DNA of 64,000 nucleotides from Pseudomonas citrullilanati (GTDB taxonomy: Bacteria > Pseudomonadota > Gammaproteobacteria > Pseudomonadales > Pseudomonadaceae), in NCBI RefSeq assembly GCF_030580855.1, contig NZ_JAUQOP010000012.1, forward strand, positions 1-64,000, in the 5' to 3' direction. The notes below the pieces were generated by a model that ran no database searches, was not told where the DNA came from, and worked only from the letters and a program-made list of their open reading frames with translations. Below are positions 17,328 to 27,231 of this stretch, in pieces. Numbering within the stretch: the first letter of the stretch is position 1; each line of letters starts with the position of its first letter. The translations under genes and the position numbers were made by a program.

Positions 17328-19153
17328 CCCTCGCGGCGCGGCTCCGCGCCGCCAGCCAGTGAGGCTTTGCCCTGGGCATCACGCACCCGGACGATGGCCT
17401 GGGTGCCGCTGGTCATGTCGATTTCGCTGACGGCGTGGCCTTTGTCTTTCAGCGCCTGGATCAGCGTCGGGCTGAACTGGCCCTGTTCCAGCTCGGTGGG
17501 GCCGTTGCGGCTGCCGAAGTTGGGCAGGTTGATGGCTGTTTGTGGGTCCAGGTTCCAGTCCAGCAGGCCGATCACCGACTTGGCCACGTATTCGATGATC
17601 TGCGAACCGCCCGGGGAACCGACGGTCGCCATCCATTCACCGCTCTGGCGATCGAAGATCAGCGTCGGCGCCATGGATGAGCGCGGACGCTTGCCCGGCT
17701 CGACACGGTTGGCGACCTTCTGCCCGTTCTCCTCGGGAATGAACGAGAAGTCGGTCATCTGGTTATTGAGCATGAAGCCCTGGACCATCAGGTGCGAGCC
17801 GAACGCCGACTCCACCGTGGTGGTCATGGACACGGCGCCGCCCTGGTCATCCACCGCCACCACTTGCGAGGTGGAGATGCGCAGCGGCGAGCGGTCCGGC
17901 GCGTAGGCCACCTGGATGCCTGGCGGCGTGCCGGGCTTGGCGATGCCCATGCTGCGTGGGCCGATCAGGCTGGCACGGCTGGCCAGGTAGGCGCGATCCA
18001 CCAGGCCGTTGACCGGTACGGGGACAAAATCCGAGTCGGCGACATACTGGGCGCGGTCGGCGTAGGCCAGGCGTTCGGCTTCGGCGATCAGGTGCACCGC
18101 TTCGGGCGCGGGCTCGATGCCGGCCGGTTTATCGGTCTTGTGCGGTTTCAGGGGCGCGAGGGCGAGGCGGCTGTCGCGCTGCTCCAACGCCTGCAAGGTG
18201 CCGAGGATTTGCGCCACGGCAATCCCGCCGGAGGACGGCGGCGCCATGCCACAGACTTGCCAGCGCTTGTAGTCGGTGCACAGTGGTGCCCGTTCCCGGG
18301 CGGTGTAGCCCTTGAGGTCGTCCAGCGAAAGACTGCCGGGATTGGCGTGGCCTTGCACCTTGGCGACGATTTCCTCGGCCACCGGGCCTTGGTACAACGC
18401 ATCGGCACCTTCGTCGGCGATGCGCTTGAGCACACCGGCCAGCGCCGGGTTCTTCAATAGGGTGCCGACCGCTTTCGGGCTGCCATCGACGTTGAGGAAA
18501 TACCTGGCCATGTCTGGCGAACCCGGCAAGGACGGATCGGCGGCAATCATCGAATGCAGCCTTGGCGAGATCGTGAAACCCTGTTCCGCCAGGGCGATGG
18601 CTGGCTCGAACAGCGTCGCCCATTTCAGCCGGCCGTGCTTGCGATGGGCCAGTTCCAGCGCACGCAATACCCCCGGTGTCCCCACGGAGCGTCCGCCGAT
18701 CTGCGCGGCGGTGAACCCCATGGGTTTGCCGTCAGCTTGCAGGAAAAGCCGTTCCGTGGCGCCGGCCGGTGCCGTTTCGCGGCCGTCGTACGTGCGCACG
18801 GCCTTGCCATCCCACAGCACGATGAACGCGCCGCCGCCAATGCCCGAGGATTGCGGCTCCACCAGGGTCAGCACCGCCTGCATCGCGATCGCCGCATCGA
18901 TGGCCGAGCCGCCACGCCGCAGCATTTCGCGCCCGGCCTCGGCCGCCAGCGGGTTGGCCGCAGCCGCCATGTGCCGGGTGGCGTGTTGGGTGTGCAGGTC
19001 GGTGCGGTAGCCGGAAGCGATCTCCGGCGCGGTGGGCAAGGTTGGCGTGGCGGTCGAGGAGGGCGGCGCCTTGCATGCGCCAAGGACCAGGGCGATCGCC
19101 AACAGCGAAACGGCTGACAGGCGTTGAAGATTCAAGGGCTGATGTGTGGGCAC
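17309..19153 (-). CDS. ggt: Gamma-glutamyltransferase lipoprotein
   Basis: A 614-residue gamma-glutamyltranspeptidase precursor. A GTG start at 19153 is preferred because GGAG lies 6 bases upstream, although an ATG at 19165 is in frame. The signal sequence ends in a lipobox-like LVLGAC. The large-subunit pocket motif (SSGIGGGAFIVLWDG) and the autoprocessing site before the catalytic Thr (GAVSMTTTVESAFGS) are both present, as is the PGSPGGSQI-like glycine-rich loop (TVGSPGGSQII). The enzyme cleaves glutathione and other gamma-glutamyl compounds in the periplasm. The 3' end overlaps the convergent XRE gene. Confidence 0.92.
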   Translation of the reverse strand: MPTHQPLNLQRLSAVSLLAIALVLGACKAPPSSTATPTLPTAPEIASGYRTDLHTQHATRHMAAAANPLAAEAGREMLRRGGSAIDAAIAMQAVLTLVEPQSSGIGGGAFIVLWDGKAVRTYDGRETAPAGATERLFLQADGKPMGFTAAQIGGRSVGTPGVLRALELAHRKHGRLKWATLFEPAIALAEQGFTISPRLHSMIAADPSLPGSPDMARYFLNVDGSPKAVGTLLKNPALAGVLKRIADEGADALYQGPVAEEIVAKVQGHANPGSLSLDDLKGYTARERAPLCTDYKRWQVCGMAPPSSGGIAVAQILGTLQALEQRDSRLALAPLKPHKTDKPAGIEPAPEAVHLIAEAERLAYADRAQYVADSDFVPVPVNGLVDRAYLASRASLIGPRSMGIAKPGTPPGIQVAYAPDRSPLRISTSQVVAVDDQGGAVSMTTTVESAFGSHLMVQGFMLNNQMTDFSFIPEENGQKVANRVEPGKRPRSSMAPTLIFDRQSGEWMATVGSPGGSQIIEYVAKSVIGLLDWNLDPQTAINLPNFGSRNGPTELEQGQFSPTLIQALKDKGHAVSEIDMTSGTQAIVRVRDAQGKASLAGGAEPRREGQALGD

Positions 19154-19299
19154 GTGTCGCTCCATCCGTGGGACAGGGTAGGGAGACCGACTGTAGCGAG
19201 GGGAGGCGTATGGTGCAAATCAGGGGTAATCGGCGGGTGAGTGCGACGAGTGAGCGCACTACGGCTCGATGGAGGCGAGCCAGGCTTTTCTCCAGGCAT

Positions 19300-19333
19300 A
19301 AAAAAACGGCTTATCTTTCGATAAGCCGTTTTT
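19300..19333 (-). terminator. Terminator of tRNA-Met
   Basis: AAAAACGGCTTATC and GATAAGCCGTTTTT form a 14-bp stem with a 4-base TTTC/GAAA loop, and the minus-strand product ends in a U run. It lies just after the 3' end of tRNA-Met. Confidence 0.88.
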
Positions 19334-19339
19334 GGTACT

Positions 19340-19416
19340 TGGTGGCTACACAGGGACTTGAACCCCGGACCCCAGCATTATGAATGCTATGCTCTAACCA
19401 ACTGAGCTATGTAGCC
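19340..19416 (-). tRNA. tRNA-Met (CAT), elongator type
   Basis: On the minus strand the 77-base gene starts GGCTACATAGCTCAGTTGG, has the anticodon loop TTCATAA (anticodon CAT) and ends GTAGCCACCA with an encoded CCA. The acceptor stem GGCTACA pairs with TGTAGCC. The sequence is close to E. coli elongator tRNA-Met and lacks the initiator features (no 1-72 mismatch). Confidence 0.95.
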
Positions 19417-19427
19417 AAGTGGCGCGC

Positions 19428-19456
19428 ATTATTCGCCGGTAACGAAGATGTGTCAA
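19428..19456 (-). promoter_or_regulatory. Promoter of tRNA-Met
   Basis: On the minus strand TTGACA (19456-19451) and AATAAT (19433-19428) are exactly 17 bases apart. They are followed by a GC-rich GCGCGCC discriminator, typical of stringently controlled stable-RNA promoters, and the tRNA 5' end about 12 bases after the -10 box. Confidence 0.82.
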
Positions 19457-19519
19457 GCGTAAATCTGAAATATTTCTCTGCGCTTTCAACCGCTTATCCA
19501 TCCTCGTCGCAAATGCCCG

Positions 19520-21577
19520 TCAACCGAGTTGAAATCTCCCCGTGTTGGCACTCAAGGCCTGGCTTCCCTGGCTCAGGGTGTCCGCCGCCAGGTTCACCGC
19601 GCGGGCGCCTTCCAGCAGGCGCATGGCGGCCTGGTCGACCTGTTGGATATTGCCGCTGACCTCGTCGGCGGTGCTGGCTTGTTCGTCCACGGCGGTGGCG
19701 ATTTGCGCCAGGGTGTCGGTGACGCTCTGCACGGCGCTGGCGATTTCCCCCAGGCGCTCGCCCAGGCCGGTGACGGCTTGCGCATCGGTCTGGGCCTGGC
19801 CGCAGGCCGCTTCCATCAGGCTGACCGCTTCGTCGACGGTGGCGCGCAGGCTGTCGACGGTGGCGGCAATCTGTTGCGTGGACGACTGGGTACGTTGCGA
19901 CAGGCTGCGGACTTCGTCGGCCACCACGGCGAAACCACGGCCCTGTTCGCCGGCGCGAGCGGCCTCGATGGCGGCGTTGAGGGCCAGCAGGTTGGTTTGC
20001 TCGGCCACGCCACGGATGGTGTCGACCACCAGTTGGATCTGTTGCCCCTGTTCGCTGACCCGGCCCAGGGCGGCGGCGGTGTCGTTGAGGCGCTGGTTGA
20101 GCTGCTGGATGCTCGTGGTGGTGCGCTGGCTGTCGCGGCTGCTGTCGGTGGCGATGCGCCGGGTTTGCTGGGCGCTGTCGGAGGCCTGCTCACAACTCTT
20201 CGCCACGCCTTGAGAGGTGGCCGCCAGTTGCGTGGCCGCGGCCGCGATCTGGCTGATCTGCATCTGCTGGGCTTCGACCTCGCCCAGGGCGCCACTGGAA
20301 TGGGTGTTGAGGGTGCGCACGGCGTTGCTCAGCTGCAACGTCTCGTGGTCCACCCCCAGCAAGCTGTTGCGCAATTGCACCACGGCGACGTTGAGGGCGG
20401 TGCTGATGGCCGCCAGTTCGTCGCGGCCCTGCACCGGCACTTGCAGGCTGAGATTGCCATCACGCAGGGCCTCGGCGAGCAGGGTGATGCCGCTGGCGCT
20501 GCGGCGGATCGACGCTTGCAGGCAAATGAACAGGTAGAGCGCTGCCAATAGCAGGCAGCCGAGTACCGTCGCCACCAGGGTGAACTGGCGGATGGCCGAG
20601 CCATGGTAGTGGTCCAGCCGCGTATCCAGGGCTACCAGGGATTGCTGGCGCAGGGTCGCCAGGTCGGCCAGGAGTGCATCCATTTGTTTTTCGAAGGCTT
20701 CCGGCTTGAGCGTGATGGAGCCGCCGAACACGCCGTCATCCAGCACTTTCAAGCCGGCATCCAGGTTCTTGAGGCTGGCCTGGTATTGGCCGGCCCAGGT
20801 TTGCAAATCGCTGGGCAGGCGGGTTTCCAGCAGTGCGCCGGTCTTGACCAACTGGTCCCGGGCGTCGCCGATGCGGCTGCGCAGGTCCCGCAGTTGCAGG
20901 CGGCTTTGCAAGGAGAATTGACCCGAGACCACGGAGGCCTGGCCAACGCTGGTCAGGCGCCCGACCCGTTCGATCAGGTCCGGGGTCTGCTGGGTGGAAA
21001 TCTGGGTCAACAGATAGGTTTCCAGCCAGGAAGCGAGGTTCAGGCGATTGTCCATGACCATTTGTTCGCGCAACGCTTGCAAGGCGCTGAGGGCGGCGGT
21101 GAAGCGGTCATAGCCGTCCGGCCACCAGCCCACCGTCCCCAGGCTTTTCGAATCCAGGCCGTTGAGGCTGTTCTGCAGGGCCTGGAAGCGGGCCAAGGTG
21201 TCGGCTTCGGCGCCTTCGGCTTGCAGGGTCGTGCCCAGGTCGTTGGCGGCCTGGTTGAGCGCCGGTTGCACGGCATCGAATGCCGCCATGGCCGCCAGCG
21301 TCGCCGGGGTCGGTTGGCGATTGGTTTCCGTGGCCCGCCAGCGCGCCGCCCGATTGCGCTGGGCGGTCAGCAGGTTGTCCAGGTTGTCCAGGGCCAGCAA
21401 TTGGCGGACCCCGTTGCGCTCCCCGGAAATCAGGCTGAGTTTGTCCCGATAATCCTGGCCAATGAGCCACAGGCTGCCCATGAGCGGCAGGATGAAAAGC
21501 AGGAAAAGCAGTTGGAATTTACGGGCGAAGCCGAAACGTCCCAACAATCTGATGCCCGGTGACAGAAAAGCCTGCAT
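19520..21577 (-). CDS. Membrane methyl-accepting chemotaxis protein
   Basis: A 685-residue chemoreceptor. The ATG at 21577 ([17 protein letters not shown]) is preferred to that at 21583 because GGGGAG is 7 bases away. There is a membrane helix at about residues 22-43, a large helical periplasmic sensor domain, a second helix near residue 385, a HAMP segment and the conserved signalling tip ([23 protein letters not shown]). The sensor region is all-helical and rich in Gln and Leu ([18 protein letters not shown]); I cannot assign a ligand. It stands alone, with no che genes nearby. Confidence 0.9.
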   Translation of the reverse strand: MQAFLSPGIRLLGRFGFARKFQLLFLLFILPLMGSLWLIGQDYRDKLSLISGERNGVRQLLALDNLDNLLTAQRNRAARWRATETNRQPTPATLAAMAAFDAVQPALNQAANDLGTTLQAEGAEADTLARFQALQNSLNGLDSKSLGTVGWWPDGYDRFTAALSALQALREQMVMDNRLNLASWLETYLLTQISTQQTPDLIERVGRLTSVGQASVVSGQFSLQSRLQLRDLRSRIGDARDQLVKTGALLETRLPSDLQTWAGQYQASLKNLDAGLKVLDDGVFGGSITLKPEAFEKQMDALLADLATLRQQSLVALDTRLDHYHGSAIRQFTLVATVLGCLLLAALYLFICLQASIRRSASGITLLAEALRDGNLSLQVPVQGRDELAAISTALNVAVVQLRNSLLGVDHETLQLSNAVRTLNTHSSGALGEVEAQQMQISQIAAAATQLAATSQGVAKSCEQASDSAQQTRRIATDSSRDSQRTTTSIQQLNQRLNDTAAALGRVSEQGQQIQLVVDTIRGVAEQTNLLALNAAIEAARAGEQGRGFAVVADEVRSLSQRTQSSTQQIAATVDSLRATVDEAVSLMEAACGQAQTDAQAVTGLGERLGEIASAVQSVTDTLAQIATAVDEQASTADEVSGNIQQVDQAAMRLLEGARAVNLAADTLSQGSQALSANTGRFQLG

Positions 21578-22183
21578 GCCCATACTCCCCTGGACACCTG
21601 TGCACTGTTTTTGTGCGGTTCTACACACGTGCTGGAACAGGTGCCCTTTTAAAAGGCTTCGAAAGTTTGTCCAAATCGGCTCTGTAGGCCTGCTCTGTAG
21701 CGAAACTTCCCATTCTCGGTCCACTTTGTAAGGGGCCGCGTCTTAGGGCATTTACAAGGCAAGATTCAGACCATGGCGTTGGGCTATTACCTGGTGGGCA
21801 GGGTGTTTTTTTCCAGGCCTATCGTACCCTGGGGAGCGCGGCCCCCGCACCGAAAAATGGCACTTGGTGGGAGCGAACCTGCTCGCGAAAGCGATACCCT
21901 ATATTGTCGTAGTCGGGTTGTGCTACCGGCTTCGCGAGCAAGCTCGCTCCCACAGGAAGGGGTGGTCGTTGCGAATGCAAAATGCGTGTCGATGCGAGGT
22001 TGCGGCGGCTTTGTCAGATCCTGTAATGATTCCGCTCGTATGACGCGTCCTGAAGTTATGTAGGATTTTTATCCCCAATCACTGTCAGGTCGATATGAAC
22101 GCCCACGTGGAACCTCCCGGCAACCTTTTCCGTTTCATCCCACGCTTTTGCGCGACGTCTTTTCGAGGGAGTGAATAATCCCC
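21578..22183. other. Intergenic region, 606 bases, with one REP pair
   Basis: This gap separates the divergent chemoreceptor and TerC-type genes. It contains the chemoreceptor 5' leader and a REP pair near 21866-21957. The last 80 bases are AT-richer (GTTATGTAGGATTTTTATCC, about 22054-22073) and probably hold the promoter of the downstream gene. Short reading frames cross the region but have no ribosome-binding site or family character. Confidence 0.6.
21866..21957. repeat. REP pair in inverted orientation (REPIN-like)
   Basis: GGTGGGAGCGAACCTGCTCG at 21866-21885 and its inverted partner GCGAGCAAGCTCGCTCCCAC near 21934-21953 are about 50 bases apart. This is the two-REP inverted arrangement known as a REPIN in fluorescent pseudomonads. 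Confidence 0.82.
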
Positions 22184-23734
22184 ATGGAATGGATCGTCGA
22201 CCCCACGGCCTGGCTTGGCCTGCTGACCCTGATCGTGCTGGAGCTGGTGCTCGGCATCGATAACCTCGTATTCATTGCCATCCTGGCGGACAAACTGCCG
22301 CCCGAGCAGCGCGATCGCGCCCGGGTGATCGGCCTGTCCCTGGCGTTGTTGATGCGCCTGGGCCTGCTGGCCAGCATTTCCTGGATGGTGACCCTGACCG
22401 AGCCGTTGTTCGAGGTCTTCGCCAAGACGTTCTCGGGGCGGGACCTGATCATGCTGTTCGGTGGCGTGTTCCTGTTGTTCAAGGCCACCATGGAGTTGCA
22501 TGAGCGCCTTGAAGGGCATGTGGCGCAACGTACGGGCAACGCCGCTTATGCGCTGTTCTGGCCGATCGTGGCGCAGATCGTGGTGCTCGATGCGGTCTTC
22601 TCGCTGGACGCGGTGATCACCGCCGTGGGCATGGTCGAACACCTGTCGGTGATGATGATCGCGGTGATCTTCTCCATCGGCCTGATGATCGTTGCCAGCA
22701 AGCCGCTGACTCGCTTCGTCAACTCGCACCCCACGGTCATCATGCTTTGCCTGGGCTTCTTGATGATGATCGGTTTCAGCCTCACGGCGCAGGGCCTGGG
22801 TTTCCATATCCCGAAGGGCTATCTCTACGCCGCGATTGGCTTCTCGATCCTGATCGAGTTGTTCAACCAACTGGCGCGCGTTCGTCGCCAGAAGAGCCTG
22901 CAAGGTCGCCGGCCGATGCGTGAGCGTACCGCCCATGCGGTGATGCGATTGCTGGGCGGGCAAAAGTTGAGTGTCGAGGAAGTGGGCGAGGACATCGCCG
23001 ACATGCTCGCCGGTGATAAGGTCGAGCAGGTGTTCGACCGACGCGAGCGCGTGATGATCAGTGGTGTGCTGCAGTTGGCGGAGCGCCCGATACGCACGGT
23101 GATGACGCCGCGTGCGCAGGTCGATCACATCGACCTGGCCGATGCGCCGGACGCGATTCGCACACGGCTGATGCACTCCTCGTATTCCCGCCTGCCCCTG
23201 GTTCGGGAAGGGCGGGTGGATGAGCCGCTGGGGTTTATCCACAAGAAGGAATTGCTCAAGGAAATGCTCGCGGGCCATTCGCCCAACCTCGAAGCCATGG
23301 CGCGCCAGGCCATCAACTTGCTGGACAGCTTCACGATTCTCAACGCCTTGGAGCAGATGCGCAAAGCGTCCACCCACATCGCGTTCGTGGTGAACGAGTT
23401 CGGCGACTTCATCGGCCTGCTGACCATGACCGACATCCTGGAGTCGATCGCTGGCGAGCTGCCGGACGCCAGTGAAATCGAAGGGCCGAACATCGTCGCG
23501 CAGGAGGACGGCTATCGCGTCAGCGGTGCGCTGAATCTCAGCCAGATTCGCGAGCACATCGGTTTCCAGGCGCAGGCGACAGACGATTACCAGACGCTCG
23601 CCGGTTGGGTCATGAGCCGGTTGGACCGCTTGCCGGTCATGGGTGACCAGCTCCATTGGCAAGGCTGGGACGTGACCGTCGTGGAGGTACAGGAGCGCCG
23701 TGTCACACGGGTGCTGATGCGCAAGGACGGGTAA
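22184..23734 (+). CDS. TerC-type membrane protein with CBS and CorC domains
   Basis: A 516-residue protein of the YoaE/YegH type. The N-terminal TerC-like membrane domain (about residues 1-235) has the signature [17 protein letters not shown]. It is followed by a CBS pair (residues about 300-425: [15 protein letters not shown]... and [22 protein letters not shown]) and a C-terminal CorC/HlyC transporter-associated domain (about 435-515). Related TerC proteins move metal ions such as Mn2+. The substrate here is not known. It appears to be a single-gene unit. Confidence 0.85.
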   Translation: MEWIVDPTAWLGLLTLIVLELVLGIDNLVFIAILADKLPPEQRDRARVIGLSLALLMRLGLLASISWMVTLTEPLFEVFAKTFSGRDLIMLFGGVFLLFKATMELHERLEGHVAQRTGNAAYALFWPIVAQIVVLDAVFSLDAVITAVGMVEHLSVMMIAVIFSIGLMIVASKPLTRFVNSHPTVIMLCLGFLMMIGFSLTAQGLGFHIPKGYLYAAIGFSILIELFNQLARVRRQKSLQGRRPMRERTAHAVMRLLGGQKLSVEEVGEDIADMLAGDKVEQVFDRRERVMISGVLQLAERPIRTVMTPRAQVDHIDLADAPDAIRTRLMHSSYSRLPLVREGRVDEPLGFIHKKELLKEMLAGHSPNLEAMARQAINLLDSFTILNALEQMRKASTHIAFVVNEFGDFIGLLTMTDILESIAGELPDASEIEGPNIVAQEDGYRVSGALNLSQIREHIGFQAQATDDYQTLAGWVMSRLDRLPVMGDQLHWQGWDVTVVEVQERRVTRVLMRKDG

Positions 23735-23851
23735 GGGGCGGCGCAATCTGGCCGCCAGCCCTGCGCCTGGGAATACCTATTGGAGATGCGGCAGGGTGAC
23801 AGTTCTTGTTATCCTGACGCCCCTCTTTCAAGGACGATTCCGAGACACGCC

Positions 23852-24295
23852 ATGGCTAACGACACTTCGTCCCCCATCGGGAAGGTACTGCTGGGCCTGC
23901 TGTTTGCCCTGATCGGTATCGGCCTGCTGGTCATCACCGCCAATCTCACCCTCGAACGCCGCGAATTTCTCGCACGCGCACAGACCGCCGATGGCATCGT
24001 CAGCCGCCTGAATGCCGGTGGCTCGCATCCCGAGATCGCCTTCACCAGCGCCAGCGGCGAGAACATTTCCTACCCCCAGGGCGGCTTTATCTTCGGCTAC
24101 CAGCCGAATCAGGCCGTGCGGGTGCACTACCTGCCCGAGCAGCCGGCCGCCAGCGCCATCGTCGATGACGCGGGTGCGCTGTGGGGCACTTCGGTGGTCC
24201 TGGGCGTGATCGGCTTGGTGTTCTCCCTGGTCGGCCTGGCAACGGTCTTGCGTCAGCGCGGCCGCGGTGCGGTTCATTCAGCTAAAGGACTTTGA
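23852..24295 (+). CDS. DUF3592 membrane protein
   Basis: A 147-residue protein with membrane helices at both ends (KVLLGLLFALIGIGLLVITA and SVVLGVIGLVFSLVGLATVL) and a small central beta domain (ADGIVSRLN...HPEIAFTSASGENISYP...VRVHYLPEQP). This is the DUF3592 layout. The ATG at 23852 is taken as start because upstream in-frame residues look non-coding. It ends 4 bases before the next gene, so the two are probably co-translated. Function unknown. Confidence 0.75.
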   Translation: MANDTSSPIGKVLLGLLFALIGIGLLVITANLTLERREFLARAQTADGIVSRLNAGGSHPEIAFTSASGENISYPQGGFIFGYQPNQAVRVHYLPEQPAASAIVDDAGALWGTSVVLGVIGLVFSLVGLATVLRQRGRGAVHSAKGL

Positions 24296-24299
24296 ACGT

Positions 24300-24887
24300 A
24301 TGAGCTACAACATCCCAATCCCGGTCAATGAAAGCCGCTGGCAGTACCAGACCGCCAGCGGTGGTGGCCTGACCGTGGCCGTGGTGGCCGGCAGCGGTGG
24401 TTCGATCATCCTGCGTTCGCCAGAAGGCAAGGACGTCAGCTATTGCTACGGAGGCGTTGGCCTCGGGGTCGGGTTCGGTGCGCGGCTGCCGCGTTTCGGC
24501 AAGGTCAATCTGCAGATCAAGGGCAAGAGCGTGGGCGCGGCCGGCGCGGCGGAGGCCTTTCCCAGCACCGGCAAGGTCTTCGTCAGCGACGCCTTGGCCA
24601 GCCGTGACCTGACCGATGACGACATCACCGGGCCGTGCTTGTACACGGAGGTAGGGGCAGGCCTGGTGGTCGGCGGTTCGGCCACCGCCCTGTTGTTCGG
24701 GCTCGATCCCAAGTTGTTGGCATTGTCGGTGGCGTTGAGCGCCAGCCCGGCCACGTCGATGATCGCCTCCAGTACCGTCAACCGGCAGCTGTTGCAGTCG
24801 GCCAAGGGCGCGCTGGTCATGGCCGGGATGAACGCCGGCGCGCAGGCCGGTGGTGGCGCGGCCATCTACATGGGCTATCTGTTCTAA
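24300..24887 (+). CDS. Glycine-rich protein of unknown function
   Basis: A 195-residue protein, MSYNIPIPVNES at its start, with many Gly/Ala stretches (GGVGLGVGFGARL, GAGLVVGGSATALLFG) and two weakly hydrophobic stretches in its second half (residues about 115-155). It has no signal peptide and I recognise no domain. It starts 4 bases after the DUF3592 stop, so the two form an operon and may act together at the membrane. A terminator follows. Confidence 0.65.
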   Translation: MSYNIPIPVNESRWQYQTASGGGLTVAVVAGSGGSIILRSPEGKDVSYCYGGVGLGVGFGARLPRFGKVNLQIKGKSVGAAGAAEAFPSTGKVFVSDALASRDLTDDDITGPCLYTEVGAGLVVGGSATALLFGLDPKLLALSVALSASPATSMIASSTVNRQLLQSAKGALVMAGMNAGAQAGGGAAIYMGYLF

Positions 24888-24912
24888 GCAAAATTCATGA
24901 GCGTTACCCACG

Positions 24913-24942
24913 AAAAAGCCGCGAATCAACGCGGCTTTTTTT
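24913..24942 (+). terminator. Rho-independent terminator
   Basis: AAAAAGCCGCG and CGCGGCTTTTTTT form an 11-bp stem with a 6-base loop and a T run, 25 bases after the stop of the glycine-rich protein gene. The A run on the left would also allow minus-strand function. Confidence 0.88.
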
Positions 24943-25119
24943 GTGGGCAACGGCAACGGGTGCAACACGCCAGGCCAGGTGCCTGAGCCCTCCAGCGAAG
25001 CCAAACGGCGGGCTGTACGCCATTCGTCGAGCGGTGCCTGTGCAAGCGGCGGGGCTCCGTGCAAATCCCGGGTGCTCTACTAGAGTGACGGATCCCGCAC
25101 CCCTTAAAGGATTAAGCCC

Positions 25120-27183
25120 ATGGCAACCGCCGATAGCAAGACGACAAGTACCCATACCGTGAGAACCGGGCCTGGTACTGTCCAGGTCGATCTCACCGGC
25201 CAGTTCGACACGAACCAGAGCATCATGATCCAGCCAGACGGCAAGATACTGGTCGGCGGCTATACCCAGTACCTCGCCTGGGGGTACCCCGGGGCGCCGG
25301 GGGAAGAAAGCTACGGTTACGAACAAAACCACAGCGTCATTCGCCTGAACGCCGATGGCAGCCTGGACACGAGTTTCCATGACGGCGGCATCGACATCGT
25401 CCCTGCCGCGACGGCGCCGGAATCTCACTACGAGCTGACGGCGGTGCAGCCCGATGGCAAGGTGCTCGTCGCCGTGGCACTGAACACCGGCGTGCAGGTC
25501 GAGCGCTTCAACAGCGACGGGACCCGGGACGCAACTTTCGGTCAAAACGGTGCCATTTCGTTGGGCATTGGCCATGCGTTCAAGGACATCGACCTGACGG
25601 CCAACGCCGATGGCACCTTCCAGGTCAGCGCCCGTGGATTCGACCAGGCCAGCGTGACCCGGATCGGCGCTGACGGCACGCTCGTCGATGGCTTCGGCGA
25701 TAACGGTGTGCTGAGCGTCAACATTCCTACAGACAAGTACTACAACGGAGGGATTTCCACCGCGGTTCAGGCCGACGGCGGTGTCGTGGTCGGGGCGGCG
25801 TACAACGTGGCCGGCGCGGGCGATCCGACCTTCCTGCTGCAGCGCTTCACCCCCGACGGTCAGTTGGATACCCATTTCGGCGACAACGGCGCCCTTTACC
25901 TGACCCCGGCAATGGGCTTCGGCGAAGACTCGGTGGTCACCCTCCAAGCCGACGGCAAGATCATCGTCATGGGCCACGTCGAGGGCAACGCTTGGGCGAC
26001 GGTCGCTCGGCTCAACGCCGACGGCTCCTTCGACAACGGCTTTGGCACCCACGGCACGGTGACTTTCGAGACCGACACACCCGTGGCCTTGACGGTGCAA
26101 GCCGACGGCAAGATCGTGGCGGCCGGCACGAGCAATGGGGATTTCAGTGTCATCCGCCTGAACGCCGACGGCAGCCTGGATACCGGTTTCGGTAGCCACG
26201 ACGGCAAGCTCCATGTCGACGGTTACGTCGGCGAGGAGATCCTGCAGGGCACCGCTGCCGCCGAGGTCATCCAGGGCCTGGCAGGCGATGACGTGCTCCA
26301 GGGCAATGGCGGGCGGGACGTCTTGCACGGTGGCGCCGGCGCCGACATCTTCCGCTTCACCGAGCTGGGCGACAGCTTCCGTACCGACACGCAAAACGGC
26401 AGCGACCGGATCCAGGACTTCGATGCCGCCCAGGACCGCATCGACTTGACCGCCCTGGGCTTCACCGGCATTGGCAATGGTCACGACGGCACCTTGGCGG
26501 TCCTGGCCAGCGCGGACGGCACCCGTACCTACCTCAAGAACTATGACGCCGATGCCTCAGGGCAACGGTTTGAACTGACCCTGGATGGTAATTGGACAGG
26601 GCAGTTGAACAACACCAACCTGGTGTTCACTGCGCCCACCGTCGACGGTACGGCTGGCAAGGATACGATTATCGGTTCGGCCTTGTCGGAAATCATCCGT
26701 GGCCTGGACGGCAATGACCGGATCAACGGCGGCGCCGGCGCGGATGTGATCATCGGCGGCAAGGGCGCCGATCGCCTCGATGGCGGTGACAGGGGGGACA
26801 TTTCGTTGTGGACGGACCACCGGGAGAACGCCGACGTGTTCCGCTACACCACCGCCGAGGACAGCTATCGCACCGACAGCCAGAGCTTCGTCGACCTGAT
26901 CGAGCGCTTCACGGTCGACGACCGGATCGATGTATCGAGCCTGGGCTATACCGGTTTGGGGGATGGGACGGGGACGACGCTGAAGGTGGCCTATAACCAG
27001 GCGTTGGACCGCACGTACTTGCAGGACGTGGAAGCGGATGCACAAGGCCACTGGTTCCAGATCGGGCTGGCCGGGGATTGGCGGGAGAGTCTCGACGAAG
27101 ACAACATGATCTTCGCGACGAATGCCGACGTGGGACTGGTCGGGATGGCGCCAGAGACCGATCCAGGTCACTTGCTGACCTGA
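25120..27183 (+). CDS. Delta-60 repeat / RTX calcium-binding secreted protein
   Basis: A 687-residue acidic protein with no N-terminal signal. Residues about 20-360 carry six to seven delta-60-type repeats (QPDGKILVGGY, VIRLNADGSLDTSF, LQADGKIIVMG and variants), predicted to form a beta-propeller-like fold. Residues about 365-420 and 505-570 hold RTX nonapeptide-type calcium sites (GLAGDDVLQGNGG, GGAGAD). Each RTX patch is followed by a module of the type DRIDLTALGFTGIGNGHDGT, known from C-terminal R modules of alginate epimerases and other type I secreted proteins. It is therefore probably exported by a type I secretion system, but no transporter genes lie nearby. The AAGGA site 9 bases before the ATG supports the start. 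Confidence 0.82.
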   Translation: MATADSKTTSTHTVRTGPGTVQVDLTGQFDTNQSIMIQPDGKILVGGYTQYLAWGYPGAPGEESYGYEQNHSVIRLNADGSLDTSFHDGGIDIVPAATAPESHYELTAVQPDGKVLVAVALNTGVQVERFNSDGTRDATFGQNGAISLGIGHAFKDIDLTANADGTFQVSARGFDQASVTRIGADGTLVDGFGDNGVLSVNIPTDKYYNGGISTAVQADGGVVVGAAYNVAGAGDPTFLLQRFTPDGQLDTHFGDNGALYLTPAMGFGEDSVVTLQADGKIIVMGHVEGNAWATVARLNADGSFDNGFGTHGTVTFETDTPVALTVQADGKIVAAGTSNGDFSVIRLNADGSLDTGFGSHDGKLHVDGYVGEEILQGTAAAEVIQGLAGDDVLQGNGGRDVLHGGAGADIFRFTELGDSFRTDTQNGSDRIQDFDAAQDRIDLTALGFTGIGNGHDGTLAVLASADGTRTYLKNYDADASGQRFELTLDGNWTGQLNNTNLVFTAPTVDGTAGKDTIIGSALSEIIRGLDGNDRINGGAGADVIIGGKGADRLDGGDRGDISLWTDHRENADVFRYTTAEDSYRTDSQSFVDLIERFTVDDRIDVSSLGYTGLGDGTGTTLKVAYNQALDRTYLQDVEADAQGHWFQIGLAGDWRESLDEDNMIFATNADVGLVGMAPETDPGHLLT

Positions 27184-27198
27184 TGCCGCCTGGGCGAT

Positions 27199-27225
27199 GC
27201 GTGGCAGTGGGGCACACTGCCACGC
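27199..27225. other. Perfect stem-loop between convergent genes
   Basis: GCGTGGCAGTG and CACTGCCACGC make a perfect 11-bp stem around GGGCA. It lies between the RTX-protein stop and the ychF stop. No T run follows on either strand, so it may protect mRNA 3' ends rather than terminate by itself. Confidence 0.55.
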
Positions 27226-27231
27226 AAACCG

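Noticed and set aside
23230..23250. DnaA box TTATCCACA inside the TerC-type gene, and another near 53440
   Set aside because: Both are inside coding sequence where the 9-mer encodes normal residues; no cluster of boxes or AT-rich region suggests an origin.
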